DNA from: Stenotrophomonas sp. 57
GTDB lineage: Bacteria; Pseudomonadota; Gammaproteobacteria; Xanthomonadales; Xanthomonadaceae
Reading direction: 5' to 3'
NCBI RefSeq assembly: GCF_030291075.1
Contig: NZ_CP127407.1
Span: forward strand, 1,238,001 to 1,302,000
DNA: 64,000 nucleotides
In this document: positions 1 to 8,429 of the stretch, one piece after another
Layout of the letters: every line of letters starts with the position of its first letter
Position numbering within the stretch: position 1 is the stretch's first letter
Notes under the pieces: generated by a model
The model's database searches: none
What the model was told of the DNA's origin: nothing
Seen by the model: the letters and a program-made list of their open reading frames with translations, nothing else
Program-made: the position numbers and the translations under genes

Positions 1-177
1 GCGCCTGAAGGTTCACGATTGCCAGAGAGGGCGCAGGTTGGTGAGAACGGAGTAATCTATCGGCCAGGGAATGCGGGTTCTGGCCCTCGAATCGATATTC
101 CGGCAAATGGTGAAATGCCTCATGAGACACTACATTACCCCAAGCCGCCTCCGCCGCCAGAGAGGTCGGGCCTGTGA
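1..177 (+). CDS. C-terminal tip of an Rhs/polymorphic toxin (5' end outside window)
   Basis: The frame is open from base 1 and ends at TGA 175-177, giving the last 58 codons of a longer protein. The end is hydrophilic, contains NGVIYRPGN and IPANGEMPHETLHYP, and finishes with a run of five prolines. This style is usual for the variable toxin tip of Rhs-type proteins. The stop overlaps the GTG start of a 113-residue acidic protein, which is the usual toxin-immunity arrangement, and Rhs core sequence lies 900 bases downstream. I cannot name the toxin activity: the active-site part may lie outside the window. The Rhs assignment is inferred from context. Confidence 0.5.
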   Translation, partial: APEGSRLPERAQVGENGVIYRPGNAGSGPRIDIPANGEMPHETLHYPKPPPPPERSGL

Positions 178-515
178 GCGATCTTAATGATCTATTGGAG
201 TCGCGCCTAACCGATGGCTCCGATGTCTATATCGATTCGGGCATGAATCCGAGCGAGTATCTTGAAGAACTTGCGAATGACATCAGGCGGAATGCATGTC
301 AACCATTTGAACTGTCTGCGGTGGTAATGGCGCCAGGTATTCCGGGATTTGACGATGGTGAAGAGATCTCTGGGATGTGCGTCGCGAAGGAGGGGGGGCG
401 CTGGTTGGTGTATAGGGCACAGGAGGATCTGTTCTATGCCTTTTGGGGGGGGAGGCCCGAGCAGCTAGGAGCTCACGGTATTTTTGGAAGTCCGTTGTAC
501 TGCTGGTCAGCGTGA
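174..515 (+). CDS. Putative immunity protein for the preceding Rhs tip
   Basis: This is a 113-residue acidic cytoplasmic protein with no signal peptide or membrane segment. It starts at GTG 174, overlapping the upstream stop by four bases (GTGA), so the two genes are translationally coupled. Small acidic genes directly after an Rhs tip are normally the cognate immunity factor that binds and blocks the toxin. I recognise no named immunity family. Two G tracts (7 G near 394 and 8 G at 445-452) lie inside the frame, so slippage there would truncate the protein. It could also be an unrelated small protein, but position and charge favour immunity. Confidence 0.5.
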   Translation: MSDLNDLLESRLTDGSDVYIDSGMNPSEYLEELANDIRRNACQPFELSAVVMAPGIPGFDDGEEISGMCVAKEGGRWLVYRAQEDLFYAFWGGRPEQLGAHGIFGSPLYCWSA

Positions 516-645
516 TGGAGGGGCGGGAGATAGGATGAGGCTGTTGCGTTCTGCGTTGCAACGACGAGCCCACTGGCAACGTGCTATCACTGCGAGCCTT
601 GGGGTTGAGCTTGTCCTATCAGTTGCCAGGCGTCGGTCGCTAGTA

Positions 646-662
646 GGGGGGGGGGGGGGGGG
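646..662 (+). repeat. 17-base poly-G tract
   Basis: An uninterrupted run of 17 G lies just upstream of the tRNA remnant. No gene crosses it convincingly. Bases 516-645 hold nothing else I recognise. Confidence 0.9.
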
Positions 663-680
663 CGCGCGGCTGGATTCGTT

Positions 681-713
681 AGGTCGCAGGTTCGACTCCT
701 GTTTCCGGCACCA
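681..713 (+). tRNA. 3'-end remnant of a tRNA gene (probable att site)
   Basis: The segment has exact tRNA 3' geometry: variable loop AGGTC, a 5-bp T stem (686-690 with 698-702, one G-U), the 7-base T loop TTCGACT, a 7-base acceptor strand TTCCGGC, discriminator A and CCA at 711-713. It most resembles tRNA-Thr by memory. No 5' half (expected to begin GCCGGAA) lies upstream, where a poly-G tract and unrelated sequence sit instead. Site-specific recombination into tRNA 3' ends leaves such fragments. It is not a functional tRNA here. Confidence 0.65.
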
Positions 714-723
714 GTTGTAGAAG

Positions 724-751
724 AGCCCCGGCCTTGGTCGGAGCTTTTTTT
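724..751 (+). terminator. Rho-independent terminator after the tRNA remnant
   Basis: AGCCCCG (724-730) pairs with CGGAGCT (739-745) with one mismatch, followed by a run of seven T. It probably belonged to the original tRNA transcript. Confidence 0.6.
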
Positions 752-759
752 GTGCTCTG

Positions 760-820
760 GTAGCGCGGGGCCATACCCGGCGGAATGCCGGCCCCAGTAG
801 TGCCAGCCCATGGCTGGCAG
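760..820. repeat. Pair of SMAG/REP-like palindromes
   Basis: Two GTAG-headed imperfect palindromes stand in tandem: 760-782 (GTAGCGCGGGGCC then ACCCGGCG) and 797-820 (GTAGTGCCAGCC then GGCTGGCA). This is the form of the REP-type elements described in S. maltophilia. Confidence 0.7.
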
Positions 821-918
821 CCCCCAAATTCCGAATCTCGCGGCCAGCCCGGCTTCCCAGGCGCTTAGCGCCGCCCCCTGTTCCTGATCTGGCAACCGCA
901 CCCGGCCATTCCTGTGCT

Positions 919-1562
919 ATGAATACCCAGCCTTGCTTCAAGGCTCTTTCAGGGATTGGAAGGATGCGCAGGTTCGGGGGAACTGCAGGCGGCGTGCCGA
1001 CCCGCTTCAGGGGATTTGAAGAACGATTTCGGAAGCTGGGGGCCTTGGGTGCCTGGCTGTGCTGCGTGCTGCTGATTGGCCTTGGCCTGTCACCAGCCGC
1101 AGTGGCACAAACGACGGTCACCTACATCCACACGGGCGCGCTTGGCTCGGTTGTTGCTGAGAACGATGCCAACGACAACGTGATCAAACGCTACGACTAC
1201 GAGCCTTACGGTGCTGTGGTCGGTGGTCAGGTCACGGATGGCCCGGGGTATACCGGGCATGTGGGCGACTCGGCCACCGGGTTGAGCTGCATGCAGCAGC
1301 GGTATATGGATCCGCAGTTGGCAGATTCAGCGGCAGGGATTGGGAAGGGGCCGGTCAACATCCAGCAGGCCTCTTCGGTTTCTCCCTAGAGAGTGCAAAT
1401 GGAGCGTCGTTCTGGCAACTGTGCAGCAACGTAACTCACAGTCAGGTTGGCGCCACGACGTTTGGGCAGGTGAGCGACGGGGAGGTGAGGTTACTTCCAC
1501 GGGCAGGGTCTCCCCCGACTTGCATCACAGTCGTGGGGCTTGAGCGAGAAGCAGCCAGTTGA
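919..1562 (+). pseudogene. Short secreted Rhs protein, frameshifted between core and variable tip
   Basis: Frame 1 (919-1389) encodes a signal peptide (hydrophobic stretch ending PAAVAQ) followed directly by the Rhs core tail: YIHTGALGSVVAE, YDYEPYGAVVGG, GYTGHVGDSATGL and QQRYMDPQL. It then runs into 28 unrelated residues. A second frame picks up at 1326 with FSGRDWEGAGQHPAGLFGFS and stays open to TGA 1560-1562. Restoring a single G near 1320 (TTGGCAGA to TTGGGCAGA) would join them as MDPQLGRFSGRDWEGAG, which recreates the usual Rhs junction. The gene is therefore a secreted core-plus-tip Rhs unit with a one-base deletion (or a sequencing error). The tip is about 78 residues, rich in Ser and Gly, of unknown activity. 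Confidence 0.7.
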
Positions 1563-1857
1563 CTCTTTTCCTGCAGTATCCAATCTGGTTCCTGTCGTTG
1601 AAAGGTTGCAGAGGCCATGGATGTCTGGGTCCAGAATATTTGTCGATTTCAATAATAAGGATCCTGAGGGTTTCCTGAGACTCAACCTCACGGGGACGCT
1701 GGAGGACCTCAGAAGAGGGCAACTGGTTCTCGAGCAAGGGATGCTCATGACAGGATCAGACGGTGATCTCATCGCCAGGATCATCATTGTTTCGCCTGGA
1801 ATAGAAGGCATATGGCGGGGGAGAATGGTTGATGGTCCTTGGGAGGTGGGGGCATAA
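1540..1857 (+). CDS. Putative immunity protein for the frameshifted Rhs tip
   Basis: This 105-residue protein starts at TTG 1540 after a GTGGGG Shine-Dalgarno-like stretch and overlaps the last 23 bases of the toxin frame. No later ATG keeps the N-terminal part. It is soluble, with no signal peptide, and has a beta-rich central part (SRIFVDFNNKDPEGFLRLNL). Position and overlap match a cognate immunity gene. I recognise no family. If the upstream toxin is dead, this gene may persist as an orphan immunity factor protecting against related neighbours. Bases 1858-2090 contain no supported gene. Confidence 0.5.
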   Translation: MSEKQPVDSFPAVSNLVPVVERLQRPWMSGSRIFVDFNNKDPEGFLRLNLTGTLEDLRRGQLVLEQGMLMTGSDGDLIARIIIVSPGIEGIWRGRMVDGPWEVGA

Positions 1858-2090
1858 ATGACTGCCCGTTGTTGGTGGGCTGGTACATGCTCCCTTCCTG
1901 ATAGGTAGGCAAGAGACAAGCTCAAAGGACAGGCTGGTCAACTTCTCTCCGGAACCTGCCAAGCGAGCGTCTCTGGTTCTGCTTGTGGGAGGCATCTGGC
2001 GGACCCCTGTTGAATTGCGTCTGATTCTGCGCGTGAGTGTACGGTGCGTTGATCGAAAATTCGGCTTGCAGTAACAACGAGGATACTTGA

Positions 2091-5000
2091 TTGAACGGAT
2101 TCGCCTTGAAGTTGCCTTCGCGCAACTCCGTGAACGCTGCAGTGATGGTTTTACTCTCGATCACCAGTGTTTGTTATGCCCAAGAACGCAAGGTTTGGGA
2201 GGAATACGGAAGCCGTGTGGGTAGTGCTTCCGAGCCTACTGTGGTAGGCAGCAATTCCTTCGGGGAGGAAGTCGATACGTACATGGGAGGGATTTCCTTC
2301 AAGGCGACTGACGTCGATATGCCGGGCAACAATGAGTTGCCAGTACGATTCGAGCGCCGCTTCAACGTGAGGAACAACCCGATTCCTGGCGTTTTCTACC
2401 GGTCGTTCGCGATGGCAGATTGGGAAATCCAGCTGCCTTCTCTGTCAGCTGACTTCGCTCCGGACTGGACTGTCTCCGCTACGGGCGAGCCTAACCGCCG
2501 TTGCTCCGTGGCCAGCATCTATGATGCGCGTCCCATTCCGATTCAGGTGGGTACCGAGTACATAAGACCGGACGAGTATTGGGATGGCGTCACCTTGCAG
2601 TTGCCTGAAGGTGGTGGTGAGCTGCTGCACATCGAAGGTAACGTGCCTGTTCCGGGTGATGGTGAGACCTACCACTGGACTGCGGGTGACAACATCCGTA
2701 TCTCCTGTCTTCCTGCATTGGCCAATGGGGCGGGGGAGGGCTTCCAGGCCGTGACGCCGAACGGGAATCGCTATCGATTCGATTGGATGGCACAGGACGC
2801 TGAGCCGGCGCTTGTTTCGCAGACTGCCCAGGTTGTCTCCAATGTTGCTAAGACCATTGAGCGCCGGGTCTCAAGAAAGAAAAACCACATTTACCCAACG
2901 CGGGTCGAGGATCGGTATGGAAACTGGGTCTCATACACGTACTCGAATGCCTGGAATCAGACAGTAAGGCTGACGCGCATTGACAGCAGCGATGGGCGCT
3001 CGATTGCGGTTCAGTACGATAGCGAAGGAAACGTAAGTCAGGTTGCAGCCAACGGTCGTGTGTGGACCTACAGTTATACAAACGATGGTGGTAGACGCAC
3101 ACTGACCGGTGTCCGCCAGCCTGATCAAACGCAGTGGTCCATTGATTTCAGCGGCTTGGGTCGGGCCAGCATCCAGTACGTGATCGGGGAGCCCGGAGAT
3201 CAGAATTCACGCAATTGTGCTCGACAGGGCGAGCCCTATGGCCCGTTGAGTTTCTCAGGGAGCATGGTGCATCCTTCGGGCCTGTCCGCACAGTTCACGG
3301 TAGGCATCGTTCTCCACGGGCGCAGCAATGTTCCTTTGTACTGCAAGAACGTTACTCGTCCATTCAATGATCGAACCGACGACATCGCTTGGATACCACC
3401 CGCGCACTACGGCTTGTCCCTTGTCAGCAAAACGCTGTCAGGTGTCGGAATTGAGCCGATGCAATGGACCTATGCGTACAGCACGGGCAGCAGCTACAAG
3501 TATCTTGCTGCAGATCCCAAGTTTCCGGTATGTCCGCCTGAAGTGCTCGACTGTACGGCGCCTCTGTGTACGTCAGATGACTGTGCAGGCTCGAAATCAA
3601 CTGCGATCACGGCTCCGGACGGAAGTTCCGTCAGATATAAGTATGGTAATTCCTATCGATACAACGAAGGTAAGCTGCTTGATACCGAAGTTCGAAGCAG
3701 TAGTGGCGAATTACTGCGTAAAGAGCGCCTCACCTATGACTTGAGCTTGGCAGATAGCAACTATCCAGCGCGTTGGGGAGTTAGTCCACGTTACCGTCAG
3801 GCAGGCTTCCCGTCGGAGCTCCATCGCCCCTTGCTGTCGAAGACGGTCACCCAGGACGGAGTCAACTTTGGCTGGACAGTGCAGCAGTTCGACACGCTGG
3901 CGCGCCCGGTTGCCGTCAGCAAACAGAGCAGCGTAGCCGGGGCGCCCGCCCGGATTGAAGGTACTCAGTTCCACGACAACTTGGCCAAGTGGGTCATGGG
4001 GCAGACCAAGAGTCTCAGCGTGAATGGTGCGTTGGCATATGAGACCATCTATAACGCTGAAGCTGCGCCGGCCACAATCAAAGAGTTCGGGCGCGTTGCG
4101 CAGTCCATTGAGTACCACGCAGATGGCACTGTTTCTGCAATCCGCGACGGCAATGGAAACATGACGTCCTTCAGTGCATGGAAGCGTGGCGTTCCCCAGG
4201 CAATAACCTTCCCGGATGGCGCCTCGATATCTGCAAGCGTGGAGGATAACGGCTGGATAGCGCAGTCCACTGACGAGGGCGGCTACACGACCAGCTACCA
4301 GTATGACCCTATGGGCCGGCTGGTCCGTACTGATTTCGCTGCAGGTGATTCCGTTGCCTGGAATCCTGTCACGGCGGCTTTGGAGCGGGTTAACGTTGGC
4401 GAATATGGATTGCCTCCGGGCCATTGGCGTTACACGGTCGAAACCGGCACGGGGCGCAAGATCCGCTATCTGGATGCAATGTGGCGAACGTTGCTGTTGC
4501 GCGAGCTCGATACCGCAAATGCCCCCGGCACCGAGCGTTTCACTGGGTACGAATACGACCACGAGGGGCGCAACGTATTTTCATCGTATCCTTCGGCCTC
4601 AAGTACTCCGGATAAAGGAGTCTGGACGCAGTACGACGCTATCGGGCGCGTCGTGCGCCGTTCGCAGGACAGCGAGCTGGGCTTGCTGACTACGTCAACA
4701 GCCTATGGCTCGGATGGTCAGGGAAGCTATACGCTGTCGACGCGTCCAGATGGACGATCAGAGCAGACCTGGTTCCAGGCATTTGATCAGCCCTCCTATG
4801 AGTTACCCCGGGAGATACGGCAGCCGGAGGGGGTGATCACGCGGGTGACTCGGGACGTATTCAATAGGCCGCTTTCGATTACCAGGGGCGCGGCGGATGG
4901 AATGGGAACGATTACTCGAAGCTATACCTATGATGCTCAGGGACGCGTCTGCCGTCAGTTGGAGCCAGAAACCGGGGTGACGCTGACGGGCTACGACGGT

Positions 5001-7730
5001 GCTGGAAACCTGACGTGGTCGGCCGCAGGACTTGACGCATCCATGGGGTGTCATCCTACGGGTTTGATTGCCGGGGCCGTAGAAAGCAGGGTATCCCGGA
5101 CCTATGACTCACGGAACAGGCTGAAAACACTGTTGTTCCCTGATGGAAATGGCGACCAGACCTGGCGATATGCTGCCAATGGAAAGCCCGATCAGATCAT
5201 CACCAAGGCAAAGGCCGCTCCCGACGTAGTCAACGCATACACCTACACCCGCCGCGGATTGCTTGCCGGTGAAACCGGTGGTGAGCTGGAAGGGCATAAC
5301 TGGTCCATCGGGTACGCCTACAATGCGAACGGCGTGCTGTCGGGCATCCGGTACCCCAGTGGCATGTTCATTGACTACGCGCCCAATGGGTTGGCGCAAC
5401 CGACCCGCGCCGGCTCTTATGCAGTCGCTCTCGGCTATCACCCCAACGGAGGCATGCGGAATTTCACCTACGGCAATGGTATTCAGCATGTCATGCAGCA
5501 GAACGCTCGGCAGCTCCCAGCGCGGGTCCAGGAGGGCGGGGCCCTTGATAACGCCTACACGTACGACGGAATGGGCAATGTCAGCGGCATCCAGGATATT
5601 CTTGAAAGCAGGCGCACGAAGACCATGGCCTATGACGGTCTTGACCGGCTGGTTCGGGCCCAATCAGCGGGTTTTGGCGGAGACGGCATAGCGATGTATT
5701 CATATGACGCCGTCGACAACCTGCGTACCGCGCATCTTGGTGGTATCCGCCAGTTCAACTACTGGTACGACGCCAACAACCGGATTACCAATGTCCGCGC
5801 TGACGATGGTGCGACGACGATCGGCTTGGCTTATGACAGCAAAGGCAACCTTAGCGCCCGCAATGGCATCCAGTACCGTTTTGATCACGGCAATAGACTG
5901 CGCGAAGTGATGGGGGTGGAGGCCTACCGCTACGACGGGCATGGGCGTCGCGTTGCCAACCTTCGTCCCGATGGCACTGGCCGCTTGTCGCTCTATGGAA
6001 TGGATGGGGTATTGCGGAGACAGGAGGACACCACGGGACGAGGCATGGAGTATGTCTATTTGAATGGAAGCCTGATCGCCCAGATTGTTGGCGACGTTGT
6101 GTTGTCGACGCCGGTGCTGAGCCTGGCAGGGTTCAGTTCCCGCGGTGATTATGCCGTTGGCTGGAGTGGCAGCAGCGCAGCGACTTCCTATGAGTTGGAA
6201 GAACGCGTGCAAGGGGGAGTGTGGCATGGGGCTTACACAGGGGCGGGCAAATCCTGGATTGCACCTGGTAACGGCTCCGGCACCTACGACTACAGGGTCC
6301 GGGCATGCCGTGCTGGCAGCTGTAGCACTTGGAGCTCCCAAGCCACCATTCGCGTCCAGTTGCCTCCCTCCGGTACTTCCATTGTCAGCGCCCCGACGAT
6401 CTCCTCCGATGGCACCTACAGTGTGAGTTGGACCCGCGTCACTGGCGCCGCCCACTACCGCTTGGAGGAGAGCGTTGGCGGGGGAGGGTGGTCAGTGGTG
6501 CTGCAGGAAGATGTTGCCTCGCGCAATTTCACCGGAAGGTCTGCGGGAAACTACGGCTATCGCGTCTTTGCGTGCAATGCCGGTGGCTGCGGTGCACCAA
6601 GCGCCAGTGTCAATGTAGGGGTAGTGTTCCCTCCTGCGGGCGTCGCAACCATCAACCTCGCCGGTCGCAGTGTCGATGGCTCCTATACTGTTTCCTGGTC
6701 GGCGATACAGGGAGCTGATCGATACACGCTTGAGGAAAGCGCAAATGGTGCAGGTTGGCAACAGACCTACTCTGGGGCTGCTGCGCTCCGTGCCTTTGTT
6801 GGAAAGATGGCCGGCACCTACGCATACCGGGTCATGGCCTGCAACGCGGGAGGGTGTGGTGGTAGCAGCTCGGCGGCAAACATCCTCGTTCAGTATCCGC
6901 CTTCGGCAGCGCCACAGATCAGTGTGCCAACGCTGTCGATCAACGGAAGCTACACGGTCACCTGGACAGGCGTAGCTGCAGCGGAACGCTATCTCCTTGA
7001 GGAAAGCGCCAACGGAGGGAGTTGGGTCCAGGTGCAGGACAGCAACATTGGTGCCAGGTCATTCTCCGGAAGGCCAGTCGGCTCATATGGCTATCGAGTT
7101 CGTGCAATCAACGGGTCGGGTGCTGGGCCCTACTCGGCTTCGGGTTCGATCAATGTCATTGCGCGCCCTTCGCCTCCGCTGCTTTCTGGGCCGGCCTACA
7201 ATGATGCAAACGGCTACACTTTCAGTTGGGGTCCTGGCACTGGCGGTGGTTCCCATGATTTCGATCTAGAGAAGTCGATGAATGGTGGGGCGTGGGACTT
7301 GGTCTCGCGTACTGGAAGTTTGTCGGCAACGGCGCAGCGCCTTGAATCTGGAAGCTACGCTTTCAGGGTGAAGGACTGCAATGCGGCAGGATGCAGTGAC
7401 TACTCGAACGTAGTTCAGCTATACATTGCGCCGGCGCCCATTCCGCCAACGCCGGCGATCATGTATTCGGCAAAGACAGAGCGCTACGTTGGAACGACAT
7501 TGAAGGTCAGTTGCTCCGTTCGCTGGACGGTGTCAGCGGGTGCAACGACCTACAATCTGAAAGCTGCTCCTACCGGGCAAGTTCAGTACTCAGGACCAGA
7601 GCATGACCTCACGCGAGCGGGCGCATACTACTGCGCAGCGTCTCATGTCGTACAAGCGTGCAACGCATCTGGCTGCTCGCAATACTCGTCTCCGCCGTTC
7701 TTGCAGCAGTCCATTAAGAATCCGCTTTGA
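2091..7730 (+). CDS. Large secreted Rhs/YD-repeat protein with C-terminal FN3-like repeats
   Basis: The protein has 1,879 residues, starts at TTG 2091 behind GAGG, and carries a signal peptide ending VCYAQ. Residues about 50-1330 hold an Rhs-type N region and many YD repeats (YQYDPMGRL, YEYDHEGRN, YTYDAQGRV, YTYDGMGNV, YSYDAVDNL, YRYDGHGRR), which fold as a beta shell in this family. From about residue 1338 there are six repeats of 85-90 residues, each with a Trp near TVSW, a LEES motif, YGYRV and ACNAGGC; these look fibronectin-III-like. The hyperconserved Rhs core (YEPYG, DPxG) and any toxin tip are absent. Third-position GC is visibly lower than in the core genes. It is probably exported and cell-surface associated or secreted; its role is unknown. 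Confidence 0.85.
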   Translation: MNGFALKLPSRNSVNAAVMVLLSITSVCYAQERKVWEEYGSRVGSASEPTVVGSNSFGEEVDTYMGGISFKATDVDMPGNNELPVRFERRFNVRNNPIPGVFYRSFAMADWEIQLPSLSADFAPDWTVSATGEPNRRCSVASIYDARPIPIQVGTEYIRPDEYWDGVTLQLPEGGGELLHIEGNVPVPGDGETYHWTAGDNIRISCLPALANGAGEGFQAVTPNGNRYRFDWMAQDAEPALVSQTAQVVSNVAKTIERRVSRKKNHIYPTRVEDRYGNWVSYTYSNAWNQTVRLTRIDSSDGRSIAVQYDSEGNVSQVAANGRVWTYSYTNDGGRRTLTGVRQPDQTQWSIDFSGLGRASIQYVIGEPGDQNSRNCARQGEPYGPLSFSGSMVHPSGLSAQFTVGIVLHGRSNVPLYCKNVTRPFNDRTDDIAWIPPAHYGLSLVSKTLSGVGIEPMQWTYAYSTGSSYKYLAADPKFPVCPPEVLDCTAPLCTSDDCAGSKSTAITAPDGSSVRYKYGNSYRYNEGKLLDTEVRSSSGELLRKERLTYDLSLADSNYPARWGVSPRYRQAGFPSELHRPLLSKTVTQDGVNFGWTVQQFDTLARPVAVSKQSSVAGAPARIEGTQFHDNLAKWVMGQTKSLSVNGALAYETIYNAEAAPATIKEFGRVAQSIEYHADGTVSAIRDGNGNMTSFSAWKRGVPQAITFPDGASISASVEDNGWIAQSTDEGGYTTSYQYDPMGRLVRTDFAAGDSVAWNPVTAALERVNVGEYGLPPGHWRYTVETGTGRKIRYLDAMWRTLLLRELDTANAPGTERFTGYEYDHEGRNVFSSYPSASSTPDKGVWTQYDAIGRVVRRSQDSELGLLTTSTAYGSDGQGSYTLSTRPDGRSEQTWFQAFDQPSYELPREIRQPEGVITRVTRDVFNRPLSITRGAADGMGTITRSYTYDAQGRVCRQLEPETGVTLTGYDGAGNLTWSAAGLDASMGCHPTGLIAGAVESRVSRTYDSRNRLKTLLFPDGNGDQTWRYAANGKPDQIITKAKAAPDVVNAYTYTRRGLLAGETGGELEGHNWSIGYAYNANGVLSGIRYPSGMFIDYAPNGLAQPTRAGSYAVALGYHPNGGMRNFTYGNGIQHVMQQNARQLPARVQEGGALDNAYTYDGMGNVSGIQDILESRRTKTMAYDGLDRLVRAQSAGFGGDGIAMYSYDAVDNLRTAHLGGIRQFNYWYDANNRITNVRADDGATTIGLAYDSKGNLSARNGIQYRFDHGNRLREVMGVEAYRYDGHGRRVANLRPDGTGRLSLYGMDGVLRRQEDTTGRGMEYVYLNGSLIAQIVGDVVLSTPVLSLAGFSSRGDYAVGWSGSSAATSYELEERVQGGVWHGAYTGAGKSWIAPGNGSGTYDYRVRACRAGSCSTWSSQATIRVQLPPSGTSIVSAPTISSDGTYSVSWTRVTGAAHYRLEESVGGGGWSVVLQEDVASRNFTGRSAGNYGYRVFACNAGGCGAPSASVNVGVVFPPAGVATINLAGRSVDGSYTVSWSAIQGADRYTLEESANGAGWQQTYSGAAALRAFVGKMAGTYAYRVMACNAGGCGGSSSAANILVQYPPSAAPQISVPTLSINGSYTVTWTGVAAAERYLLEESANGGSWVQVQDSNIGARSFSGRPVGSYGYRVRAINGSGAGPYSASGSINVIARPSPPLLSGPAYNDANGYTFSWGPGTGGGSHDFDLEKSMNGGAWDLVSRTGSLSATAQRLESGSYAFRVKDCNAAGCSDYSNVVQLYIAPAPIPPTPAIMYSAKTERYVGTTLKVSCSVRWTVSAGATTYNLKAAPTGQVQYSGPEHDLTRAGAYYCAASHVVQACNASGCSQYSSPPFLQQSIKNPL

Positions 7731-8429
7731 TGTTTCGCCCTGCGCTTTGGGCCGGGTGATACAGCCAAGGTAGGTTGCCTTGAGAGTCAAGGAGGGCAGG
7801 TGGCTTGGCGGCCTGCCCTTCCTGGTGGGGCGGGCCTGCCAGAAATGGCAGGCGTCGCGGCTCCACTGGTTCCTTCTGATTCCTCGGCGGTAGTCGCTGG
7901 ATTCGCGTGGTGCTTGGACCCAGGCACGACTGCGCTCTGCCAGGCCATCGCCTTGGATTTCACCTGCATATCGTGGGTGGCCAGATCGGGCAGCGTCTTC
8001 CAGAGCGAACCAGAGACGCTGAAGGTGCTCGCACGGACGATGGTCCAGTCGCTTGATGAGGGCGAAAAGGCGGTGTCAGGCTATCAATAGGGCTGATTGA
8101 CGAAGAGTCTCTGGAACGGGGCTTGAACCTGAACTCGTTCATCTCGCTGTGCCGATGCTGGCGTTCTCCTTTGCCTCAACCCGGGGAACGCATCCTCCCC
8201 CCCGCGTTCTGCCCGCCGCAGTTGCGCACTGCGACAACGTGTCGCAGCCTGAAACGGGCCTTTCCTGCGCCCGATCATTGTCAATGCCTTTCTTAAATGG
8301 TGGGTGACGGCCTAAAATTGAAAGGCTGACTCGACCCCACCTCCCTGCCTGTCTTCCGGACCGGCGGGACCGGCGTTTGCCGGGACAGGCAGGACGGGGA
8401 ACGGCATTCCCTCGCAATTGGATCGACCG
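7731..8429. other. Intergenic region between Rhs locus and cyo operon
   Basis: No supported gene. The frame open at 7800-8090 lacks a ribosome binding site and looks like chance coding. A hairpin with 7-bp arms GCCTGCC/GGCAGGC lies at 7834-7853. I could not fit a convincing sigma-70 promoter for cyoA. Confidence 0.6.

Noticed and set aside
587..901. Minus-strand frame containing NRSRTCDLTNP
   Set aside because: This peptide is the well-known antisense product of tRNA 3' ends; it supports the tRNA remnant instead of a gene.
7800..8090. Possible small gene after the Rhs gene
   Set aside because: No ribosome binding site, no recognisable fold, and overlapping equally long frames on the other strand.
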